Made by a program: the position numbers and the translations under genes. Below are positions 35,600 to 43,749 of a stretch of 52,004 nt of DNA, piece by piece. Below the pieces are notes generated by a model that was given only the letters and a program-made list of their open reading frames with translations, ran no database searches and was not told the DNA's origin. Source of the DNA: an uncultured Verrucomicrobia subdivision 3 bacterium (GTDB lineage Bacteria > Verrucomicrobiota > Verrucomicrobiia > Limisphaerales > UBA11358); contig CAIRJF010000004.1 of NCBI GenBank assembly GCA_903878805.1, positions 1 through 52,004 of the forward strand. The letters are read 5' to 3'. Numbering within the stretch: the stretch's first letter is position 1; each line of letters starts with the position of its first letter.

Positions 35600-35704
35600 G
35601 TGTCAAGGAATGCCCGCCAAATCGCGCAAAAGCGTCTTGCGTTCAATCTTTTTGCGGGTAAGCTGTGCAACTGATTTTTAGAGCAACAAAAAGAATTATT
35701 TTTT

Positions 35705-36262
35705 ATGGCAACTGCAAACGACCTCCGCCGCGGTATGGCGATTAACTACAACGGCGACATTTGCGTAGTGTTGGACTTCCAGCATCGCACCCCCGGCAAC
35801 TTGCGCGCGTTTGTCCAAGCTTCACTTCGCAGCATCCGCACCGGCAAATCCTCGGACATCCGTTTGAGCTCGACCGAAAAAATCGAGCCCGTGCCGATGA
35901 TCACGTCGAAGATGGAATTTAGCTACAAAGACGGACAGGATTACGTTTTCACCGACCCGACCACTTACGAAACCGTGACGCTCACGGCGGAACTTGTCGG
36001 CGACGCGAAAAATTATCTCGTGGAAAACGGCGAAGTGACCGTGACGTTTGTCGAAGAAAAGGCCGTGACGGTAGAAATTCCCGCCAGCGTGACGTTGACT
36101 GTGACTGACGCGCCGGAAGGCGTGCGCGGCGATTCGGCGAACAACGTGCAGAAAGCCATCGTCCTCGAAACCGGCATCACGGTGCAGGCGCCGCTATTCA
36201 TCAAGACCGGCGAAAAAATCCGCATTGATACGCGCACCGGCAAATACATGGAACGCGCGTAA
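35705..36262 (+). CDS. efp: Elongation factor P
   Basis: EF-P helps ribosomes pass polyproline. The 185-residue protein shows all three domains: NDLRRGMAINYNGDICVVLD, the central KSSDIRLSSTEKIEPVPMIT, and the C-terminal TGITVQAPLFIKTGEKIRID with the ending TRTGKYMERA. The domain I tip reads HRTPGNLRAF. A gapless alignment with E. coli EFVKPGKGQAF puts Asn at the position of the modified Lys34 and Arg two residues later. So neither beta-lysylated Lys nor the usual Arg32 is present. A strong terminator follows. Confidence 0.95.
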   Translation: MATANDLRRGMAINYNGDICVVLDFQHRTPGNLRAFVQASLRSIRTGKSSDIRLSSTEKIEPVPMITSKMEFSYKDGQDYVFTDPTTYETVTLTAELVGDAKNYLVENGEVTVTFVEEKAVTVEIPASVTLTVTDAPEGVRGDSANNVQKAIVLETGITVQAPLFIKTGEKIRIDTRTGKYMERA

Positions 36263-36302
36263 TTTGGTTGCCCGTTGAAAGTTACAGGTTGCCAGTTTTC
36301 CC

Positions 36303-36326
36303 AGCCCGCCTTGCGCGGGCTTTTTT
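36303..36326 (+). terminator. Intrinsic terminator after efp
   Basis: GCCCGC at 36304-36309 pairs with GCGGGC at 36315-36320, followed by six T. It lies 41 bases after the efp stop. Confidence 0.8.
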
Positions 36327-36408
36327 ATTGTCACAAAGATTTTTCCATTTTTTTGATCGGAAAGGCTTTTCAACTCCGCAAGGCTCGGCTATTTCTGGTT
36401 GAAGGCTT

Positions 36409-38184
36409 ATGTCAGGGCACGTCAAAGGCGAAAAAATTTTCCGCGGCATCCCCGTCTCGGCGGGCGTGTGCCGTGGCAAAATTTTGATTCTGCACCAAGC
36501 CCGTCATGTCATTACGCGGCGCGAAATGGCTGATGATGAAGTGGCGGCCGAGGCCAAGCGCTTTGAGCAGTCGCTCGTCCGCACCCGGCAGCAGATGATT
36601 GAAATCCAGCGGCGTGTTTCGGAAACGATGAGTTCGTCCGAGGCGGACATTTTTGACGCGCACCTGCTGATGCTCGAAGACCGCGTGCTCATCGAGGAGG
36701 TCATCAAGATTATCCACACGCAAAAAGCGAACGCTGAATTTGCCTTTCACACCGCCGCCGAGAAATACATCGTCGTCCTCGAAAACGTGGACGATGAATA
36801 CCTGCGTGAACGCGCCGCCGACCTGCGCGATCTCACTGGCCGTGTGCTGGATAATTTGCTCGAAGTAAAAGACGCCTACGACCTCAAACATCTCAATGAG
36901 CCCTGCATCCTCGTCGGCCATGATTTGAGCCCGTCCATGACCGCGCAACTGGACAAAAAACTTGTCCTCGGCTTCGTCACCGACATCGGCGGCAAGACTT
37001 CACACACGGCGATCTTGGCACGCTCGCTGGACATTCCCGCCGTGGTCGGCGCGCAAACCATCAGCGAGGAATTGGAGACCGGCGACTATGCACTGCTCGA
37101 TGGCTACAACGGCACGGTCATCGTCAATCCGACGGATCAAACGCTGTTTGAATACGGTCAGCTTGCGAAAATCAAGGCCTCGCTCGACGAAAAATTGCGC
37201 GAAGTCCAGCACCAGCCCGCTGTCACGCTCGACGGGAAAATAATCCACCTTTCGGCGAACATCGAAGACCAACATGACATCGAATCCGTTCTCGCGCATG
37301 GCGCAGAAGGCGTGGGTTTGTTCCGCACGGAGTTTTTATTCATCAACCGCGACCGGTTGCCGACCGAAGACGAGCAATACGCAGTTTATCGCCAGGTTGC
37401 CGCCGCGCTCAAGCCGCATTCCGTCATCATCCGCACACTCGATTTGGGCGGCGACAAATTTGCCTCACACCTCCAGCTCGCGCAGGAGATGAATCCTTTT
37501 CTCGGCTGGCGTGCCATCCGTTTCTGCCTCGCGCAGCCGGAAATGTTTTGCGCCCAGCTCCGCGCCATTTTGCGCGCGAGTGCCGAAGGCAACGTCAAGA
37601 TGATGTATCCGATGATTTCCGGTTTGGACGAATTAAATCAAGCCCACGCGCACGTCGAGAAATGCAAGGCCGAATTGCGCGCCAAAAATATTCCGTTTGC
37701 CGAGAATTTGGAAATCGGCGCGATGATTGAAATTCCCTCCGCCGCACTCATCGCCGACACGCTGGCCAAACGCGTAAAATTTTTCAGCATCGGCTCGAAC
37801 GACCTGATTCAATACACGCTCGCCGCCGACCGCACGAACGAAAAAGTTTCGCACCTTTACGAACCGACGCACCCGGCGATTTTGCGGCTCATCAAAATGA
37901 CGGTGGACGCCGCGCACCAGCACGGCATCTGGGCGGGCGTCTGCGGCGAGATTGCCGGCGATCCGGTGCTGACGCCGCTGTTGCTTGGACTCGGCGTGGA
38001 TGAATTGAGCGCCGCGCCCGCCGTTTTGGATCAGGTGAAATACATCATCCGCCGCGTTAAATTAGATGAGGCGCGGGAGCTGGCGGAGTTCGCGCTGGCC
38101 AGCGAATCGCCGACGGAAATTTTCGCGCGTTGCGTGGAGTTCGCCCGCCAGACCGCACCGAGCTTGTTTGAGAACCGGGCGTGA
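36409..38184 (+). CDS. ptsI: Phosphoenolpyruvate-protein phosphotransferase (PTS Enzyme I)
   Basis: Enzyme I transfers phosphate from PEP to HPr. The 591-residue protein has the N-terminal FRGIPVSAGVCRGKILILHQ, the swivelling His domain with the active site DIGGKTSHTAILARSLDIPA (usual GGRTSHTAI), GAEGVGLFRTEFLFINRDRL, the TLDLGGDKF loop and the PEP site (PMISGLDELNQA, then MIEIPSAALIADTLAKRVKF and IGSNDLIQYTLAADRTNE with Cys-containing VCGEIAGDP). No HPr gene is adjacent. The EIIA protein at 11.8 kb is a likely phosphate receiver in this genome. It converges on yajQ with 9 bases between. Confidence 0.95.
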   Translation: MSGHVKGEKIFRGIPVSAGVCRGKILILHQARHVITRREMADDEVAAEAKRFEQSLVRTRQQMIEIQRRVSETMSSSEADIFDAHLLMLEDRVLIEEVIKIIHTQKANAEFAFHTAAEKYIVVLENVDDEYLRERAADLRDLTGRVLDNLLEVKDAYDLKHLNEPCILVGHDLSPSMTAQLDKKLVLGFVTDIGGKTSHTAILARSLDIPAVVGAQTISEELETGDYALLDGYNGTVIVNPTDQTLFEYGQLAKIKASLDEKLREVQHQPAVTLDGKIIHLSANIEDQHDIESVLAHGAEGVGLFRTEFLFINRDRLPTEDEQYAVYRQVAAALKPHSVIIRTLDLGGDKFASHLQLAQEMNPFLGWRAIRFCLAQPEMFCAQLRAILRASAEGNVKMMYPMISGLDELNQAHAHVEKCKAELRAKNIPFAENLEIGAMIEIPSAALIADTLAKRVKFFSIGSNDLIQYTLAADRTNEKVSHLYEPTHPAILRLIKMTVDAAHQHGIWAGVCGEIAGDPVLTPLLLGLGVDELSAAPAVLDQVKYIIRRVKLDEARELAEFALASESPTEIFARCVEFARQTAPSLFENRA

Positions 38185-38193
38185 TGTTAGAAA

Positions 38194-38679
38194 CTAATCC
38201 CGAAAATTTACGAACTGCACCGCCACGGGAAACTCATGCGCGCGCACGGCGGCGATGACCGCCTGCAAATCATCACGACTCTTGCCCTGAACGCGCACCT
38301 CGTCGCCTTGGATTTGCGTTGTCACCTTAAGCTTGCTGTCGCGGATGAAGCTGGCAATTTCTTTTGCCACTGCGCTTTCAATCCCATTTTTAATTTTGAT
38401 GCTTTGCCGCGCGTGGCCGAGCGGCGAAATGTCCGGGTCACATTGCTCCACGCTTTTCATCGAGATGCCGCGCTTGGCGAGCTTGCCGATGACGATTTCA
38501 TTCAGCGTCGCCACTTTGTATTCGTTGTCGGCAACCAATTTTATTTCCGTCTTTTCCAAAATGATTTCCCATTTGCTGCCCTTGAAATCAAAGCGGTTGG
38601 CCAGTTCCTTTTTGGCCTGATTGACGGCATTCTCGATTTCCATCGAGTTGACCTGCGAGACGATGTCGAATGAAGGCAT
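38194..38679 (-). CDS. yajQ: YajQ family nucleotide-binding protein
   Basis: A 161-residue protein of the usual YajQ (DUF520) length. PSFDIVSQVNSMEIENAVNQ, KKELANRFDFKGSKWEII, the GHARQSIKIKNGIESAVAKE stretch, DSKLKVTTQIQGDEVRVQGK and the final FPVAVQFVNFRD are all family marks. Members bind nucleotides and, in Xanthomonas, cyclic di-GMP. Function here is not known. Confidence 0.95.
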   Translation of the reverse strand: MPSFDIVSQVNSMEIENAVNQAKKELANRFDFKGSKWEIILEKTEIKLVADNEYKVATLNEIVIGKLAKRGISMKSVEQCDPDISPLGHARQSIKIKNGIESAVAKEIASFIRDSKLKVTTQIQGDEVRVQGKSRDDLQAVIAAVRAHEFPVAVQFVNFRD

Positions 38680-38745
38680 GACGCCAGCGTAGAAAAATGC
38701 GCGTGAAAGAAAAGCGAATTTGCGCCTGTCGCCTTCCCAGCCCGG

Positions 38746-39642
38746 TCAACCAGCGGCGAGGAGCGCATCCAGCGCATCCAAGATTTCGGCGTCCACGACG
38801 GGATCGAATTTCCTGGCGAAGAGGCAGTCGCTGGCTTGCAGCCGGGGCAGGTCGGCCAGGGTCATGATGCCGGGCCAGGGTGGACGCCATTCGATGTGGG
38901 TCAGCGTCCGGCGATTGATGCTTGAAGCCAGCGGCGAATTCATCAGCAGCGTCTGGAAAAAACATTCTTCCGGCAGCAGGGCGGGCTGGAAAAACCGGAC
39001 GTATTCGGGATGCTGCGTCACATAATCGTGAATCCACTTCAGGCACGAACGGTGCAGGCACCAGAACGCCGAGCCGAAATGCGGATGCAGCCCACCGGGA
39101 ATGTTTCGCTTCATGGGAACCGTCAGGTGCTGCCACATTGGCTGCCAGCCGAGTTTCCGCAGCCACGGAGCCACGGGCAGGTGCAGGTGAAAATTTTCAA
39201 TCCGTTTGATCGCCCGTCCGTTTTCCCATTCGGGCATGGGCCAGGAAGTTGATTCCATGAACGAACCGCCCGCCGCGAGCCGAGCACGGATTTCCGTGTC
39301 AGTTTTAAGGGGATAATCCTGCCCGCTCAACTGGATGGCGTAATCGTAAATAAAATTCCGGCGCGCGAGTTCGGCAATGCCTTCCAGCATGCCCATGACG
39401 ATGCCGGCATTGCCCCAACGGCATCGATGACGCTTCAAGAAATAAACGTTCGGCAAGGTTGCAAACTCGGCGACGAGCCGCTGAAAATCGGCGTCGGAAC
39501 GATTCAAATCATAGTGGACGAAAAAACCGTGGTCGGGCGCAAGCAGCCGACGCACCAGCCGCGCGACGGATTCGGGCCGTTGATGCGCCATGATGATGTA
39601 AGCAATCCGAATCCGACCCGGCAGGGAGGCCTCTGGATTCAT
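38746..39642 (-). CDS. Core-2/I-branching-type glycosyltransferase (GT14)
   Basis: A protein of about 298 residues from ATG 39642 (GTG 39660 gives six more). IRIAYIIMAHQRPESVARLV at the N-terminus, FFVHYDLNRSDADFQRLV, WGNAGIVMGMLEGIAELARR, YAIQLSGQDYPLKTDTEIRA and HFGSAFWCLHRSCLKWI follow the GT14 (beta-1,6-N-acetylglucosaminyl- or xylosyltransferase) pattern. It has no signal or membrane segment, so it is probably cytoplasmic. It starts the glycan cluster, divergent from the first GT-C-like gene (60-base gap). Confidence 0.8.
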   Translation of the reverse strand: MNPEASLPGRIRIAYIIMAHQRPESVARLVRRLLAPDHGFFVHYDLNRSDADFQRLVAEFATLPNVYFLKRHRCRWGNAGIVMGMLEGIAELARRNFIYDYAIQLSGQDYPLKTDTEIRARLAAGGSFMESTSWPMPEWENGRAIKRIENFHLHLPVAPWLRKLGWQPMWQHLTVPMKRNIPGGLHPHFGSAFWCLHRSCLKWIHDYVTQHPEYVRFFQPALLPEECFFQTLLMNSPLASSINRRTLTHIEWRPPWPGIMTLADLPRLQASDCLFARKFDPVVDAEILDALDALLAAG

Positions 39643-39702
39643 CTGGGTTTCAACTGGCACGGCGGCATTAAAACTTCCGCCCGCAACCGGTTCAAGGGAA
39701 AT

Positions 39703-41649
39703 ATGGCCGCGCGTGCTTGCGCCGCCGCTATTTGGTTGCTTTCATGCGGCCTGGCGCGTAAAAAACTCCTCCTCAAAATGCCGTCGCCCGTCGTCATCTG
39801 GATCTGGCTCTGCGCGTATCTGAATTGCGTTGGTTGGACGCTTTCCGCGCTACATCAAATGAACCCGCGCGGCTACGCCATCACGCTTGCGCTCGGCCTC
39901 GGGGCGCTGCTCGTCTGGCAAAAGAAAACCGGCGCGGCCATTTTTCCGAAAATTCATGCCGCAAAATTGCGCCGCCGGTTTCGCCGCGCGTTTCCAGCCG
40001 GTTTTTTGATACTCGCAACGCTGGCGTTTCTCGGCGGCGCGCTTTATGCACCGACCAACTACGACGCGCTGGCCTACCGCCTGCCGCGCGTATTGCACTG
40101 GCTCGCCGACGGCCAGTGGCACTGGATTCACTCCATATTCGACCGGCTGAACAACCGTTCCTGCGGCATCGAATGGGTTTCTGCGCCGCTGCTCGCACTG
40201 CTGAAAACTGACCGGCTGCTGTTTCTAATCAACGTCCTTTCTTTTCTACTGCTGCCGGGCTTGGTGTTCAGCGTGTTCACGCGCCTCGGTGTGCGGGCGC
40301 GCGTGGCGTGGCCTTGGATGTGGCTGATTCCTTCGGGTTATTGTTTTGTGCTTCAGGCCGGCAGCATCGGCAATGACTTGTTCGGCACGGTGTTTGCGCT
40401 CGCGGCGGTGGACTTTGCTTTGCGCACAAAATCCAGCGGCTCGCTGGCGGCGTTTTTTACTTCCGTTCTCGCCGCTGCGCTGATGACTTCGGCCAAGACA
40501 AATAATTTACCGCTGCTGCTCCCGTGGGCGGTAGCGCTGCTGCCTTCGTGGAAAATACTTTTCCGCCGTCCGTTAGCCATGGCGCTGATTGCTCTGCTGG
40601 CGGCGGGCGCATCGGGCATTCCGACAATTTATTTCAATCTGAAAAATTCCGGCGACTGGTCGGGCGCACGGCTGGCGGGCGGCAAGGTGGAACACGCAAT
40701 GGCGTATCGCACCGCCGCCAACGTGGTTTCACTGACTTTGCAAAATACCGTTCCGCCGGTTTTTCCAGTGGCGGATAAGTGGAACCAGACGGTCAAGCAG
40801 CACCTGCCGCCGCCGCTCGCGGAAAAGCTGGGGGCACTAATTGAATATCCCGGCTGCTGGTTTCCGCTCGCGCAGATGCAAATGGAAGAAAACGCAGGGC
40901 TGGGTTTCGGGCTGACGCTGCTGTTCGGCATCAGCGTGCTGGCGGTGGCTGGCCGACGCGGAAAAATTTTCCGCGCCGTGGAATTTTCCTGGCCGACGGC
41001 GGTTCGCTGGGCTTCGGCCATCGCCTTTCTCGCTTTGCTAACGCAGGCAAACATCAGCGCCATCGGACGACTGTTTGCAGCTTATTATATTTTGCCGCTG
41101 ACAATTTTTTTGAGCGCACCCGGCCACGAAGCTCTCGTGCGGCAGCGTTGGTGGCGGTGGCTCGGCGGCGCGGCGTTTCTGCTGGCAGCGGGACTGCTAG
41201 TGATTTCACCAGCGCGGCCATTGTTTCCACGCGATGCGCTACTGGCAAAAATTAATTCGCTGCCGCTGCCATCCGCTCGTCTGCTGCGCATGGAAGATGT
41301 TTATTCCGTTTATCGAAACCGCAACCACGCGTTCGCGCCGGCGCTGGCCGCGTTGCCGCCGGAAACGAAATGTCTCGGTTTTGCCGGCTACGACAAACCG
41401 GAAACTTCGCTGTGGCAGCCGTTCGGCGCGCGACGCGTCATCCATGTCTGCCCCGGCGACGACGCGGCGACACTCAAGCGGCAGAACGTTCGCTACCTGC
41501 TCCTCAACCCGAAAGAGTTTCCAGAATATTTCCCATGTCCGCTGACGCAATGGTTGCTCGCCATGAACGCCGTCGTCGTCCAAAAAATCCCTTTGCGTTT
41601 ACGCGCCGCCGAGCCGCCGCAAGACTGGCTCCTGATCCAGCTTGACTGA
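39703..41649 (+). CDS. Large polytopic GT-C-like membrane protein, copy 1
   Basis: From ATG 39703 (AAGGGA stands 4 bases before it), 648 residues with 10 or more membrane segments, such as FLILATLAFLGGALYAP and LFLINVLSFLLLPGLVFSVF. The early loop holds PTNYDALAYRLPRVLHWLAD and GQWHWIHSIFDRLNNRSCGI, a position where GT-C enzymes carry catalytic acids; the Asp in YDALAYR is the candidate. The C-terminal quarter is soluble-like (GYDKPETSLWQPFGARRVIH). It is a clear paralogue of the protein at 45560-47530. An ATG at 39778 is the other possible start. Confidence 0.65.
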   Translation: MAARACAAAIWLLSCGLARKKLLLKMPSPVVIWIWLCAYLNCVGWTLSALHQMNPRGYAITLALGLGALLVWQKKTGAAIFPKIHAAKLRRRFRRAFPAGFLILATLAFLGGALYAPTNYDALAYRLPRVLHWLADGQWHWIHSIFDRLNNRSCGIEWVSAPLLALLKTDRLLFLINVLSFLLLPGLVFSVFTRLGVRARVAWPWMWLIPSGYCFVLQAGSIGNDLFGTVFALAAVDFALRTKSSGSLAAFFTSVLAAALMTSAKTNNLPLLLPWAVALLPSWKILFRRPLAMALIALLAAGASGIPTIYFNLKNSGDWSGARLAGGKVEHAMAYRTAANVVSLTLQNTVPPVFPVADKWNQTVKQHLPPPLAEKLGALIEYPGCWFPLAQMQMEENAGLGFGLTLLFGISVLAVAGRRGKIFRAVEFSWPTAVRWASAIAFLALLTQANISAIGRLFAAYYILPLTIFLSAPGHEALVRQRWWRWLGGAAFLLAAGLLVISPARPLFPRDALLAKINSLPLPSARLLRMEDVYSVYRNRNHAFAPALAALPPETKCLGFAGYDKPETSLWQPFGARRVIHVCPGDDAATLKRQNVRYLLLNPKEFPEYFPCPLTQWLLAMNAVVVQKIPLRLRAAEPPQDWLLIQLD

Positions 41650-41698
41650 ACGAAACGCGTTCTCGCCAAATCAAAACCGTCAGCTTAAATTGCCGCGC

Positions 41699-42886
41699 GT
41701 GAACCAGCCTTTGGAACTGACCATCCTGATGCCTTGTTTGAACGAGGCGGAAACGATTGCCCGCTGTGTCGAATCCGCCCAGCGCGGTCTCCAGCGCGCC
41801 GGCGTCAGCGGCGAAATTCTCATCGCCGATAACGGCAGCACCGACGGTTCGCAGGCCATCGCCAAAGAACTCGGTGCGCGCGTGGTTCAAGTGAAGGAAA
41901 AAGGTTACGGCAACGCCCTGCGCGGCGGCATTGCGGCGGCGCGCGGAAAATGGATTATCATGGGCGATGCCGATGACAGTTACGATTTCGGTGAATCCGA
42001 CCGCTTCGTCAAAAAATTTCAGGAAGGCGACGAACTCGTCATGGGCTGCCGACTGCCCGTTGGCGGCGGAACAATTGTTCCCGGCGCGATGCCGTGGAAG
42101 AACCGCTGGATTGGTAATCCGACGCTGTCGTTCATCGGTCGTCTGTTCTTCAAATGCCCCGCGCATGATTTTCATTCCGGCCTGCGCGGATTCACCAAAG
42201 CCGCGTATGAAAAAATGGAGTTGCAGACCACCGGCATGGAGTATGCCTCCGAGATGGTCATCAAATCCACGCTCAAAGGCCTGAAAATTTCCGAGGTGCC
42301 CGTCACGCTCCGCAAAGACGGACGCTCGCGCCCGCCGCATTTGAAACCGTGGCGCGACGGCTGGCGGCATCTGCGCTTTATGCTGATTTATTCGCCGCGC
42401 TGGCTGTTTCTCGTGCCGGGACTTTTGCTTTCGGCGGCGGGAATTATTTTGTCCGCCGCACTTGCGGTGAAAGACCTTCAGCTTGGCGGCGTGCAACTCA
42501 ACGTCGGCACACTGATGATGGCGTGCATGGCCGTCGTCGTTGGCTTTCAACTGGTGGCCTTCGCGTTTTACACCAAAGTTTTTGCCATCGCCGAAGGACT
42601 TTTGCCGGAAGACCCGAAGCTGACGCGTGCGTTCAAAACTTTCACTTTGGAAAAAGGTATCGTCGTCGGACTGCTCGTGCTGCTAGGCGGGCTGGCAATG
42701 TTTCTGCGCGCCCTGTGGTTGTGGAAACAGGCGAACTTCGGCCTGCTGCCGTCCACCGAAGAAAATTTGCGACGGCTCATTCCAGCGGCCACACTCATGT
42801 TGCTCGGCGTGCAAACCGTCTTTTCCAGTTTTTTTATGAGCGTGCTCGGCCTGAAAACCGTGCGTCGGCAGCCGCCCGCCGTTTAA
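41699..42886 (+). CDS. DPM1-like GT2 glycosyltransferase with C-terminal membrane segments, copy 1
   Basis: A GT-A enzyme of 395 residues from GTG 41699 (TTG 41642 would overlap the previous gene by 8 bases). LTILMPCLNEAETIARCVES, ILIADNGSTDGSQAIAKELG, VKEKGYGNALRGGIAAARGK and WIIMGDADDSYDFGESDRFV carry the DxD site. GMPWKNRWIGNP-like text and DFHSGLRGFTKAAYEKME follow. After residue 250 come four membrane segments. Such enzymes load a sugar onto polyprenyl phosphate. Coupling to the GT-C-like gene suggests donor synthesis for it. Its 3' end overlaps the convergent epimerase gene by 4 bases. Confidence 0.78.
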   Translation: MNQPLELTILMPCLNEAETIARCVESAQRGLQRAGVSGEILIADNGSTDGSQAIAKELGARVVQVKEKGYGNALRGGIAAARGKWIIMGDADDSYDFGESDRFVKKFQEGDELVMGCRLPVGGGTIVPGAMPWKNRWIGNPTLSFIGRLFFKCPAHDFHSGLRGFTKAAYEKMELQTTGMEYASEMVIKSTLKGLKISEVPVTLRKDGRSRPPHLKPWRDGWRHLRFMLIYSPRWLFLVPGLLLSAAGIILSAALAVKDLQLGGVQLNVGTLMMACMAVVVGFQLVAFAFYTKVFAIAEGLLPEDPKLTRAFKTFTLEKGIVVGLLVLLGGLAMFLRALWLWKQANFGLLPSTEENLRRLIPAATLMLLGVQTVFSSFFMSVLGLKTVRRQPPAV

Positions 42887-43745
42887 TTTTTTCGCACGGC
42901 AAACGGGCGACAGACCAAACCAGCTTCTGCGTTCGTGGAAAAATCCGGCGCGGGATTCTGGTGCATCAAGCTCACCAAACTATCGCTGCGGAAATTGAGC
43001 CGCAGCCCGCACACCTCGGCCGATTTTATACCCAACCAAATCAACCGCCACGGCAGCGGGATGAATTTGATTTTTTTATTTTGCCCGCGCGCGATTTCCA
43101 ACAACAATTTTTTGAACGGCCACGGCTCGGCGTTCGCCGCCGTCAAAACGCGCGGAGGAATTTCAATTTTTCCCGCTGCAACTTTTTCGATGAACGCGCA
43201 CAGATCTTCCTGATGCACGAGAAACTGAATTTGCGAGCCATCACCGATCAATGGGATTACGGATAACTTTTGCACTTGCGCCGCGAGTTTGCCGAACATC
43301 CCGCCCGAATCATCGCCATAAACCAAACCCGGACGGATGATGAGCGCGCCGTGGTCGAATGCATTTTTTTCAATTTCAAGTTTTGCTTTTCCGTAAAGCG
43401 ACTTGCAACCATCGAACGCGCTGATGGTCGAAATGCAGATGATTTTTTTACGCCCGCCGCGCGCGCCGCCTGAAATAATTTTTCTGTGCCAGCCACGTTT
43501 ACCGCGCGGATTTCAGTCAGCGTCAGCGGCGTGAAATCGTAGGCACAATGCACCAACACTTCCACGCCCGCGAGCGCGGCAGCGGAAATTTCCGCGCCAA
43601 GCTGGAACGGGATTCCGCGCGAGCTAGGTTTCGGCGAACGCGTCAGTTCTAAGATTTCCCAGGCGCGCGAAGCGAAATAATTTTTCACACAGCCGCCGAC
43701 GTAACCATTGCTGCCGGTGATGGCGCAGATTTTTTGCTCGCTCAT
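42883..43745 (-). pseudogene. NAD-dependent epimerase/dehydratase gene with a frameshift in an A-run
   Basis: The first frame (43745 on) has the Rossmann loop KICAITGSNGYVGGCVKNYF, VEVLVHCAYDFTPLTLTEI and NVAGTEKLFQAARAAGVKK. The second (ending 42883) continues with MVYGDDSGGMFGKLAAQVQK and LIGDGSQIQFLVHQEDLCAF. In the break, A7 (minus strand; T7 at 43443-43449) would need one more A to give GVKKIICISTISAFDG, the family's Ser strand, followed by SLYGKAKLEIEKNAFDHG with the catalytic Tyr-Lys. The restored protein is 287 residues. Either a real frameshift, slippage-controlled expression, or a sequencing error. GMC oxidoreductase ends 4 bases upstream, so the two are cotranscribed. Confidence 0.7.
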
Positions 43746-43749
43746 AGAT

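Noticed and set aside
39427-39702. Upstream extension of the first GT-C-like gene
   Set aside because: This stretch is antisense to the GT14 gene and shows no membrane segment; ATG 39703 has a ribosome-binding-like AAGGGA upstream.
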